Source: Dehalococcoidia bacterium
GTDB taxonomy: Bacteria > Chloroflexota > Dehalococcoidia > GIF9 > AB-539-J10
Direction: 5' to 3'
Length of the DNA: 38,838 bases
Assembly (NCBI GenBank): GCA_021160725.1
Contig: JAGHCA010000033.1
Location: 1-38,838, forward strand
The position numbers and the translations under genes are program-made. Under the pieces are notes generated by a model, which had not been told where the DNA came from, searched no databases, and saw only the letters and a program-made list of their open reading frames with translations. Below are positions 27,423 through 34,147 of this stretch, piece by piece (positions within the stretch are counted from its first letter, which is position 1; each line of letters starts with the position of its first letter).

Positions 27423-28418
27423 ATGGCCGCATCAATAAAAATGGAGGTGCCACCGGGGGTATCCCTCAAATCCTTGGTGGCGGGATTTGTGCTCACAAAA
27501 CGAACGGAGGGGAAAAGTCCAAGGACGGTAGAATACTACCAGGACAATCTTAGGCGTTTTCTCTGGTATGCTGGGAGGCAGGGTTGGTCTGATGACGTTA
27601 GGTTTCTGACGGATTGGCAAATCAGGGAATTTTTAGGTTATGTAGGTACTGAAACTCATCGGTGGGGGCTCGAAGGTAATGGTTCTGAAACTTCCCAGCG
27701 TAATGCTTCACATTCAACTGTTCGTCATTACTTTGTTGTTCTCTCCTGCTTCCTTAACTGGGCAGTGGGAGAAGGTTTTGTTGAAGAAAGCCCTATGGCC
27801 AGAATAAAGGTAGCGAAGTCAAAGCCAAAGGTCATAGTCCCATTCAGCAACGAGGAGATCAGCCGAATGGTAGCAGTTTGCGATTATGACTATGAGCACA
27901 ATGCTAAGTTTCTGGGCAGTCGCAATCGAGCAATAATCTTGGTCTTGCTCGACACAGGCATTCGACTTTCGGAGTTACTTGGAATGAAAGTTGGCGATAT
28001 AAATAACGAGACTGGGTATATCCGGGTGCTGGGCAAAGGTAGTAAGGAGCGAGTCGTGAGAATGGGGAAAGTAGCTCGGAAAGCACTGTGGCGCTATCTG
28101 ATGTACCGCAGTTGCAAGGATACGCAAGAACTCTGGTTGACTGAGGAAGGGAAACCTTTGCATAACGGTGGTGTCCATTCGCTAGTCAAACGGCTTAAAG
28201 AAAGAGCAGGCATAAATGGGAGCGGAAATGTTCATCGCTTCAGACATACCTTTGCCCTAAACTTTTTGAGGACGGACAAGAACGTTTTTAATTTGCAGTA
28301 TTTATTAGGACACTCCGACCTAGATATGGTAAGACGCTATACTGCAACCTTAGGGATGGAAGATGCCCTGAGAGCTCATGAGAAAGCAAGCCCGGCAGAC
28401 CTTTTGGAGTTAAAGTAA
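27423..28418 (+). CDS. tyrosine recombinase/integrase (XerC/D-like)
   Basis: A 331-residue site-specific recombinase, complete. The N-terminal SAM-like core-binding domain covers about 15-125 (KSPRTVEYYQDNLRRFLWYA). The catalytic domain shows Arg181 in LDTGIRLSELLGM, Lys205 or Lys208 in LGKGSKERVV, His271-x-x-Arg274 in HRFRHTFALNFL, His297 in LLGHSDLDM, and nucleophile Tyr306 in VRRYT. All six catalytic positions are intact, so it should be active. The position next to tRNA-Pro suggests it integrated the island. No clear Shine-Dalgarno precedes ATG 27423. Its TAA overlaps the next start by one base (TAATG). Confidence 0.93.
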   Translation: MAASIKMEVPPGVSLKSLVAGFVLTKRTEGKSPRTVEYYQDNLRRFLWYAGRQGWSDDVRFLTDWQIREFLGYVGTETHRWGLEGNGSETSQRNASHSTVRHYFVVLSCFLNWAVGEGFVEESPMARIKVAKSKPKVIVPFSNEEISRMVAVCDYDYEHNAKFLGSRNRAIILVLLDTGIRLSELLGMKVGDINNETGYIRVLGKGSKERVVRMGKVARKALWRYLMYRSCKDTQELWLTEEGKPLHNGGVHSLVKRLKERAGINGSGNVHRFRHTFALNFLRTDKNVFNLQYLLGHSDLDMVRRYTATLGMEDALRAHEKASPADLLELK

Positions 28419-29197
28419 TGCCGAGACTAAGCGATCCCAGGATAACCAAAGGGCATGCTGCCAGTTTCTTGGTGCGCTTGTATTTACAGGAACCTGAGTT
28501 TCTTTCAGAGTTCCGACAGCTTCGTCAGAATCACGCTGAGTTATTGGCAAAAGTATTGGTGACACAGGTTGAGTTCCTTGTGAAGTGCAGAGAGGTTCTG
28601 AGTATTGAAAAATATCAGAAAATGGTCCGTGCCTTATATCAATTGCCCGTTACACGACGCAGTATTCCTACTCTACCCGAAAACTTAACTCGCCAACTCG
28701 AACAGATGAAGCAGATGTATGTGAAACTAGAGCCGTACTTTCATGATCTGGAGCAGTTAGCTTCTAGATGGAAGCTTAAGGCGTCTTGGGCAGGCCCTAT
28801 GTTGTATTTATACCATATTCATGATTGCCTTCGTGCAGCCGGTGTGCCCGATGCCATCGATGTACCTTTGGAACAGCTGGATCTGCTATATCCCTGGCCA
28901 CCGCCTGTTTCGCCTCTGGAAATCAAGGTGTCCGCCTGGGCTTTCGTTTTTTATGGTCGGAAACAAATACAGGTCGAGATCGCCAAGAAACTGAAAGATT
29001 ATGAGGCGAGGCTCAAGACAGTGGGTCTGAAAGAAAAACCGAGTGCTCTTGAGAATCACGCGAAATGGTGGTTTGAGCACTATGCCAAGGGGAAGCCTTA
29101 TCGAGAGCTGGCGCAACAATTCTCGGGGACTGAGGAAGAAACGATAAAGAGAAAGGTGTGGGAATTCTCCAAATTGGTTGGGATTAGAAATCGTTGA
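28418..29197 (+). CDS. integrase-linked protein of unknown function
   Basis: A 259-residue protein I do not recognise. It starts in TAATG, sharing one base with the integrase stop, so translation is coupled. It is mainly helical. A segment at about 20-60 (FLVRLYLQEPEFLSEFRQLRQNHAELL) looks amphipathic. The C-terminus (KPYRELAQQFSGTEEETIKRKVWEFSKLVGIRN, about 226-258) resembles a helix-turn-helix such as those that follow 'YREIA' in DNA-binding proteins. There are no membrane segments and no cysteine clusters. Because it is tied to the integrase, it may be a directionality factor or replication/target-site protein, but this is inference. Confidence 0.6.
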   Translation: MPRLSDPRITKGHAASFLVRLYLQEPEFLSEFRQLRQNHAELLAKVLVTQVEFLVKCREVLSIEKYQKMVRALYQLPVTRRSIPTLPENLTRQLEQMKQMYVKLEPYFHDLEQLASRWKLKASWAGPMLYLYHIHDCLRAAGVPDAIDVPLEQLDLLYPWPPPVSPLEIKVSAWAFVFYGRKQIQVEIAKKLKDYEARLKTVGLKEKPSALENHAKWWFEHYAKGKPYRELAQQFSGTEEETIKRKVWEFSKLVGIRNR

Positions 29198-29244
29198 CGC
29201 ACTTTTGCTGATGCCGTAGAAATCCACAGACAGGAACATAGGGT

Positions 29245-29275
29245 AAGCTGTAGACTTGGTAAGAGTCTGCAGCTT
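29245..29275 (+). terminator. hairpin between the 259-aa gene and the KGG gene
   Basis: A 12-bp stem pairs AAGCTGTAGACT (29245-29256) with AGTCTGCAGCTT (29264-29275), with one T-G pair and a 7-nt loop, followed by GTCTTTTATT. It could terminate the integrase operon. Because it ends 10 bp before the next ATG, it could also control the next gene as an attenuator. Confidence 0.55.
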
Positions 29276-29285
29276 GTCTTTTATT

Positions 29286-29492
29286 ATGAGCACAAGTGTT
29301 ACAGAAGCCGGGAGAAAGGGAGGTCTGACTGTTCTCAACAGGAGAGGACGCTCCTTTTATTCTGCGATCGGCAAGAAAGGCCAAGCGGTCATGCGACGGA
29401 AATACCCCACGATGGCTGCGAAATGGGGAAGACTTGGTGGCAGGCCTAGGAAGCCTACGCTGGATGAAATCATGGGGGAGAACGGCAAATAA
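29286..29492 (+). CDS. small basic protein with KGG-like repeats
   Basis: A 68-residue basic protein. It contains glycine-lysine/arginine repeats (AGRKGGLTVLNRRGR, AIGKKGQAVMRRK, KWGRLGGRPRK) resembling the KGG motifs of stress-induced small proteins and of some DNA-associated proteins. I start at ATG 29286 (MSTSVTEAGRKGG), because the upstream GTG frame runs through the hairpin. There is no strong Shine-Dalgarno. Binding to nucleic acid is likely from charge, but the role is unknown. It lies just inside the right inverted repeat that flanks the integrase module. Confidence 0.6.
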   Translation: MSTSVTEAGRKGGLTVLNRRGRSFYSAIGKKGQAVMRRKYPTMAAKWGRLGGRPRKPTLDEIMGENGK

Positions 29493-29508
29493 AATAACGA
29501 AGGAGGTA

Positions 29509-29521
29509 TGCGGACCCGCCT
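29509..29521. repeat. right copy of 13-bp inverted repeat flanking the integrase module
   Basis: TGCGGACCCGCCT is the exact reverse complement of 27401-27413. It begins 17 bp after the KGG gene stop. The distance between the outer ends of the two copies is 2121 bp. Confidence 0.6.
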
Positions 29522-29608
29522 GCGTTATGCCTTTCCCCCCCCTCCCATTATACAACGAAAAGACACATAGACTCTGTCTGGGAAGACCGAATATAGCTTA
29601 AGTCAATC

Positions 29609-30298
29609 GTGAAAACCTACTTGGAGCCTTCCGAAGTAATATTGTTGGAGGAGGTAGCAACGAACCTCCGTGACAAGCTGCTGATTCACCTTCTGTTCCA
29701 TCTCGGCTGCAGAATCAGTGAGGCTTTGGCTTTGACAATTGAGGACGTAGATTTCGACCATGGCATAGTTACCATTAAGTATCTGAAAGCCAGCCTGAAG
29801 CTATCCTGTACTCAATGTGGACAGAGACTCGGCAAAAGCCACACGTTCTGCCCCAAGTGCGGGAGCAGGATCACGGAGGCTCAAGCTGAGCAACTGGAGC
29901 ATCGTCGACAGAGGATGCTACCACTAGATGCCGATACTTTGGAATTGCTCAAAGAATACGTCAGGCGCGGTGGGCCACTTCTTCGAGATGGGAAGAAGCT
30001 GATTTTCGGCATCAATCGACACAGGGGCTGGCAGATTGTTAAAGGATGTGCTGAGAGAGCAGACCTGCCAAAGCTGATCAACCCTGAAACTGGGAGAATC
30101 CATAATGTAAGCCCTCACAAACTAAGGGACGCTTTTGCAGTACGTGCAGTTAAGATGGATGACTCGGGAGATGGGCTCAGGCTTCTGCAGCAACACTTAG
30201 GGCATGCCAGCTTTAACACTACGGCTAAGTATAGAAAAGTCTCAGGGGAAGAGCACAAAGAATGGTACCAAAGGTTATGGGAGAAGGAAACGGCTTGA
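29609..30298 (+). CDS. compact tyrosine recombinase with inserted zinc ribbon
   Basis: A 229-residue catalytic domain without the usual N-terminal core-binding domain. Arg35 lies in HLGCRISEALAL, His170-x-x-Arg173 in PHKLRDAF, His199 in QHLGHASF and Tyr208 in AKYRKV; Lys60 lies near the beta-hairpin. A zinc ribbon with Cys67, Cys70, Cys81 and Cys84 (CTQC ... CPKC) is inserted between the catalytic Lys region and the following strand, where other recombinases have a short turn. The start is GTG 29609. It may act on its own site, assist the first integrase, or resolve dimers of the element. Confidence 0.8.
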   Translation: MKTYLEPSEVILLEEVATNLRDKLLIHLLFHLGCRISEALALTIEDVDFDHGIVTIKYLKASLKLSCTQCGQRLGKSHTFCPKCGSRITEAQAEQLEHRRQRMLPLDADTLELLKEYVRRGGPLLRDGKKLIFGINRHRGWQIVKGCAERADLPKLINPETGRIHNVSPHKLRDAFAVRAVKMDDSGDGLRLLQQHLGHASFNTTAKYRKVSGEEHKEWYQRLWEKETA

Positions 30299-30328
30299 CT
30301 ATCTTGCATCAGCTAAAGGAGATAGGCA

Positions 30329-30835
30329 GTGGTTGAACCACTAAGGCCAGCTAGAGGCGGATTTCTTCGCCCCTTTGGCTGCGGTTGCTTTATCAGGGAA
30401 TTTCTTCTAGGGAACGGCCCGAATGGGTCGCCGTTAATTGACCCGGAGGTTGGAGCCCCTCAAGCAGATGTTTTTTATTTCTACAAAAGAGCGTCGATGC
30501 GGGCTACAGCGGTGGATCAGGCGACGAGAATGGAGGAAAGGCGGGCCCGGCGAGAAAAGCGTTCCATAGAACCCGCTAACATCGAGAGGCTGACCAAGCA
30601 ATATCTGTCGAGAATGCCATATAAATCTAGAGGGTGCCGGTTCCATAGTTTTGTCGTGTATTTCTCTAACCTTCAACGATTGCATTGGGTGGAACCTACC
30701 GGGCGAGAGGAGCCATCAAGTTTTCAAGATCATTATCCACCCGGTCCGCCACGCAGATATTTCCGGCTCACCGATGCTGGTAGAGCTGCTCCTGAGTCAG
30801 CCTGGGATAATCCCTATCGCGCTCTTTACGGCTAA
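30329..30835 (+). CDS. unknown protein with winged-helix-like C-terminus
   Basis: A 168-residue protein starting at GTG 30329, 30 bp after the second recombinase. I do not recognise a named family. A conserved-looking centre (DVFYFYKRASMRATAVDQATRMEERRARREKR) is a charged helix. The second half (ANIERLTKQYLSRMPYKSRGCRFHSFVVYFSNLQRLHWVEPTG ... PRRYFRLTDAGRAA) reads like a winged helix-turn-helix, with the YFRLTDAGRAA strand-turn-strand motif common in transcriptional regulators. It may regulate the recombinase genes or the region downstream. A true start within the first 20 residues cannot be excluded. Confidence 0.55.
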   Translation: MVEPLRPARGGFLRPFGCGCFIREFLLGNGPNGSPLIDPEVGAPQADVFYFYKRASMRATAVDQATRMEERRARREKRSIEPANIERLTKQYLSRMPYKSRGCRFHSFVVYFSNLQRLHWVEPTGREEPSSFQDHYPPGPPRRYFRLTDAGRAAPESAWDNPYRALYG

Positions 30836-30915
30836 TGTCCAGCTGACTGGACATAAAGCCGATAACATTTGGTTTTTATTCATGAAATCTAGGAGAAATC
30901 AGAGAAGGGTCCCTT

Positions 30916-30988
30916 GTTCAAGAGATGTTCAAATGGCGTTCAAAATACTGTTCAAATGCTGGTTACATCATTCAAATGTGGTTCAAAT
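30916..30988. repeat. array of ~11-bp repeats (GTTCAAAT), iteron- or operator-like
   Basis: GTTCAA-type units begin at 30916, 30927, 30938, 30950, about 30961 (degenerate), 30970 and 30981. The spacing is 11, 11, 12, 11, 9 and 11 bp, close to one helical turn. The best-conserved unit is GTTCAAATG. The array ends about 30 bp before the Shine-Dalgarno of the HTH/coiled-coil gene at 31036. It could be an operator for cooperative binding or iterons of a replication origin. Confidence 0.65.
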
Positions 30989-31035
30989 TTCCATGATTTA
31001 TCAATACGAAAATCACGTTTAAAAGGAGGCTAAAG

Positions 31036-31554
31036 ATGGAACGATTAACAGCAAAAAAGAAACTCTCAGTGGTCAAGCTTTATTTGTCCGGCCTATCCTA
31101 TGATGACATTGCGGCCAAGAGCGGTGTCAGCAAAGGGACAGTGGCCAATGTCGTCGCCGATTTGAAGGCAGGCATGATTCCCGAGGCAGCTGATGTTGGT
31201 GAATACATTGAGCTACTTCGCGAATTATCCTTCGACTTGAAACGGTCAGAGCTGAGTCCGGGGCAATGTGCTGTGGGGCTCATACTTCTCAAGCAGATCA
31301 GTGAATGTGGACTCGACCCGGCCGACATCAGTCGCTGGCCAATGATTCTCAAATCGGTGAGAAACGAAGATGATATTAACGAGTTTGTCCGACTGGTCTA
31401 CAGTATTCAGCAAGTCCAGCAAAGAAGCGGCTTGAGTCTTGAGGATCTTGACAACAAAGTCCAGGAACTTGAGAAAAAAGCAGCCGATCTCGAACCTCTA
31501 TCAGACAAACTAGAGGACAATAAAAAGCAGCTCGCCGAATTGACCAGGCAGTGA
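31036..31554 (+). CDS. HTH/coiled-coil protein, N-terminal part (ends at in-frame TGA)
   Basis: A 172-residue product. An N-terminal helix-turn-helix (about 8-45: SVVKLYLSGLSYDDIAAKSGVSKGTVANVVADLKAG) is followed by a globular helical part (about 50-130) and the start of a coiled coil (EDLDNKVQELEKKAADLEPLSDKLEDNKKQLAEL). It has an excellent Shine-Dalgarno, AAAGGAGG. The reading frame ends at TGA 31552-31554, but the same frame stays open for another 280 codons of coiled coil. The original gene therefore spans 31036-32397 (453 sense codons plus the TGA). The N-terminal part alone could still bind DNA. The repeat array upstream suggests autoregulation. Confidence 0.75.
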   Translation: MERLTAKKKLSVVKLYLSGLSYDDIAAKSGVSKGTVANVVADLKAGMIPEAADVGEYIELLRELSFDLKRSELSPGQCAVGLILLKQISECGLDPADISRWPMILKSVRNEDDINEFVRLVYSIQQVQQRSGLSLEDLDNKVQELEKKAADLEPLSDKLEDNKKQLAELTRQ

Positions 31555-32397
31555 GAGGAACTTGCCAGCGCCGTAGCCCTTCTTGAGCAGAAAAATGAAT
31601 TGCTGAGCCCCCAGATCAAGGACCTGGAAAAGCGCGAACAGACCCTATCACACCGTATTGCTGATATGGAGCCGAAGGCCAAGAAAGCGGAGGCAACTCT
31701 CTCTACCTTGAAGGGCGAGATGCAAAAGCTTGAAGATATAGGGTTCACCCTTAAGGAATTGGCTGAGTTCAACAAGAAGTTACAAGCGATTGCGCAGCAT
31801 CACTCTATCAAACCCTCCGAACTCAGGAGTCGCTTACTACATGAGCTTGAGACCCTGGACAAAGAGCTGGCACTCGAAACCTTAATCCAGAGCCGGCAGC
31901 AAGAGTTAGATAAGGTTGAGCAAGCTATCGCTAGGGGTAAAAATGAGATAGAGAGTACCAGGGCAGTTGTTGACAGCCTCAAACAAGAGAAAGGGAATCT
32001 GGAGGATAGTATCAAGGAAACGAGAGAAAAAGTAGGCCAGGAAATCGCCAAAATCATCCCCCTTGCTCAGGATACCATCGGTAAACTGAGAGAGGAACTA
32101 CAGCACGGCAACGACGAAGCTCTGGCCGAGATACAACGGCTCAAGGACGAAGCTGTGGATGTAGGCAGAGAGGTCGGCCGGTATGAAGGAATTCTCCAGG
32201 TTAACGAATGGCTCAACGAGTTAATGGCCCTGGTGCGAGGTGAAGAGGAGATTGAAGGCAAACGGGTCAGGATTATTGTCTTGTCGGTCGTGCGGGCTCT
32301 TCATATCTGGTTGAAGCGGCAGCACTACCTGTCCTACACAATTCTACCGGTTACAGTCGATAACCTAATCAGCGAGCTGGAACAATGGAAAATATGA
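31555..32397 (+). pseudogene. C-terminal coiled-coil part of the HTH gene after the in-frame TGA
   Basis: This continues the same frame as 31036-31554 directly after the TGA. A long coiled coil (EELASAVALLEQKNELLSPQIKDLEKREQTL ... KGNLEDSIKETREKVGQEI) is followed by a compact C-terminal domain (VNEWLNELMALVRGEEEIEGKRVRIIVLSVVRALHIWLKRQHYLSYTILPVTVDNLISELEQWKI). The composition resembles SMC or phage scaffold-type proteins, but I recognise no family. The first possible start is TTG 31600 without a Shine-Dalgarno. It is either a broken 3' part, a read-through product, or an assembly error at one base. The frame is well preserved, which argues for a recent lesion or real read-through. Confidence 0.6.
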
Positions 32398-33023
32398 AAT
32401 CATTTCACGACCATTTGGAAAATTTACAGTCTCTAGCGAAGAAGCTAACTGAAACAGAGCTTGCCCTGAATGCACTGTTTGCCGAAGAGGAAATCCGGCT
32501 GGAGTGCGAAGATGAAGCATCAAGTCTGAAAGCACTGTATCGCACTATTGCGGATCAACTGGACCGAACGAAATACAGCGAGAGTTGCGCATGCTACGGG
32601 GATACTAAAGCCAATCTGGATTTCTCAATCACCGGACTCGCTGTAAAAATCATTGTAGCAACAACAAAGAACCAGCGGGCGTGGAACTTTGTGAATAACA
32701 TTTTTGACACGGAAGGCCATAAGAAGCCTTTCGGTAAGGTCATGGTTCGTGTCGGCCCCAAGGGCCTGCCTGATGATGCTACAGTTATCTCTATATCTCA
32801 GTCAGCGCGTGAATCAAATCGGTCAGAGCCTGAGATTATGAATAAACTGCAAGAAGATGGCTATCTCCTTTTTAGCCAAGAGGCATTCTCTACCCTGGTT
32901 GACAGGCTGGTCGGTGACGTTCGGGAAGGACGGCTGAGTTTGCCCATATCCAGGGACAAACTGGTCGAGATAGCAGGATTGAACAAGCCAAAGCCCAGAA
33001 TCAAGTTCATAGAAGCAGAGTGA
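32385..33023 (+). CDS. unknown protein coupled to the coiled-coil gene
   Basis: A 212-residue protein of no recognised family. It begins inside the end of the preceding gene. ATG 32385 overlaps by 13 bp, and ATG 32394 gives a classic ATGA overlap and is about equally likely. The N-terminus is helical (FHDHLENLQSLAKKLTETELALNALFAEEEIRLECEDEASSLKALYRTIADQLD). The centre (NLDFSITGLAVKIIVATTKNQRAWNFVNNIF, GKVMVRVGPKGLPDDATVISIS) looks like an alpha/beta fold. Coupling to the coiled-coil gene suggests that the two proteins work together and that translation once ran through the preceding frame. Confidence 0.55.
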   Translation: MENMKSFHDHLENLQSLAKKLTETELALNALFAEEEIRLECEDEASSLKALYRTIADQLDRTKYSESCACYGDTKANLDFSITGLAVKIIVATTKNQRAWNFVNNIFDTEGHKKPFGKVMVRVGPKGLPDDATVISISQSARESNRSEPEIMNKLQEDGYLLFSQEAFSTLVDRLVGDVREGRLSLPISRDKLVEIAGLNKPKPRIKFIEAE

Positions 33024-33148
33024 TTGCCAGTCTGCTAGTAAGGCTAGCTCTCTCGGCCTTGCCCTTGGTGCTGCTTGCTGTCTCCCTGTGGCTCTCTCTG
33101 CCTGAGCAGTCCTGTTGCCCTCTGATAAGGCTAAATTTGCCATTTTAG
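33020..33148 (+). CDS. 42-residue single-span membrane peptide
   Basis: A GTG overlapping the previous stop (GTGA, 4 bp) opens a 42-codon frame: a short polar start, then LLVRLALSALPLVLLAVSLWLSL, a strong transmembrane segment, and a short tail with two Cys. The overlap type is the one used elsewhere in this window for coupled genes. Its size and hydrophobicity recall small membrane peptides of mobile elements such as holin-like or toxin-like peptides. It could also be chance. No family can be assigned. The 193 bp after it hold no further gene. Confidence 0.35.
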   Translation: MIASLLVRLALSALPLVLLAVSLWLSLPEQSCCPLIRLNLPF

Positions 33149-33341
33149 CCAACTTGATTTATCCCAAGAAAATAAAGCTGCCCACCCAATATCGCCGAAA
33201 TATAGGTTCATTCCGAAATTCAACAAAATGTCCTTTTGTGTGATGATGGATACTGGATAATCGCACATTAACAATTGAATATAAGGTAAGCCTAGCCTGA
33301 ACGCTTGCTCACTTTGGGCAAATAAACGCAAAGGGGGCAAG

Positions 33342-34070
33342 ATGGAAGGATATTGTAGTAATTGCCATAAGGTGTGGACATTAGAAACACGGCAAGGCAT
33401 TTGCCAGTGGTGCTCACGTGAGGCATCTTGCCTCACTACCTTGACAAAGCCTCGCCAGCTAAAGTCTAGCCGAAGCCGAAGGCGAAAGCAAGTTGACAAT
33501 GGTAATAATGGCTATGACCAGCTACCAGAGCCATATTTAACCTATTACAAAGTAGCTTTGCGGTTCGCTCGCAAGGCACTAATAGACGACACGCAAGACC
33601 TTCTACACGACATCATTGAAGGGCTTGCTAGAGTAGCAGAGCATAAAACGCTCAGCGAAGCTGCAATGTATCGGCTTGCCGAGCATATTAAAGACCATTA
33701 CTGGTATAGACACTACGCATACCATAATGGGCTAGATTGCCAGCATTGTAGCAAAGCACAGCGGGCGAAGTGTAGAGCAAATTGGGCTTATTCCGATTGC
33801 CCTAGGGCTATCACCTTGGAAAGCATAAACCAGACTATCATAGACAGCGAAGGCAATATCACCGAGCTTGCCGAGCTGATAGCCGATGACAAGGCGCTCG
33901 ATTTAGCAGAGTGGCTAGACGCCAAGACCTTTCTAATCGGCGCACCAATTAGGTTAAAACAGATAGCCAGAAAGCTATACAAGGGAGAGGCGTTAACGTA
34001 TCCAGAACGCAACTACTTGTCAAGGCTAAGAAAAAAGCGGCAACTAGCTCTAACAAGCGATACATTTTAG
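33342..34070 (+). CDS. zinc-finger protein, possibly sigma-factor-like
   Basis: A 242-residue protein with a good Shine-Dalgarno (AAAGGGGG). It has an N-terminal zinc ribbon (Cys5, Cys8, Cys21, Cys24), a basic linker (SSRSRRRKQ), and a helical domain with YYKVALRFARKALIDDTQDLLHDIIEGLARV (about 67-97). A second Cys cluster follows (DCQHCSKAQRAKCRANWAYSDC, about 129-150). The C-terminal helical region is IRLKQIARKLYKGEALTYPERNYLSRLRKKRQ. The DDTQDLLHDII segment recalls sigma-70 region 2, and the C-terminus recalls region 4 or a helix-turn-helix. This is a weak resemblance and I would not name it a sigma factor. A DNA- or RNA-binding regulator of the element is likely. Confidence 0.55.
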   Translation: MEGYCSNCHKVWTLETRQGICQWCSREASCLTTLTKPRQLKSSRSRRRKQVDNGNNGYDQLPEPYLTYYKVALRFARKALIDDTQDLLHDIIEGLARVAEHKTLSEAAMYRLAEHIKDHYWYRHYAYHNGLDCQHCSKAQRAKCRANWAYSDCPRAITLESINQTIIDSEGNITELAELIADDKALDLAEWLDAKTFLIGAPIRLKQIARKLYKGEALTYPERNYLSRLRKKRQLALTSDTF

Positions 34071-34147
34071 CCAATTTCGGACTTATATATAGTGGAAGCA
34101 TTGTATAGGCTAGCGAGGTTCAGCTATGCGAGGCTTACTACTAGGCG

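Noticed and set aside
29508-29570. 20-codon frame (MRTRLRYAFPPPP...) after a perfect AAGGAGG
   Set aside because: The Shine-Dalgarno is only one base from the ATG, too close for normal initiation, and the frame overlaps the 13-bp inverted repeat.
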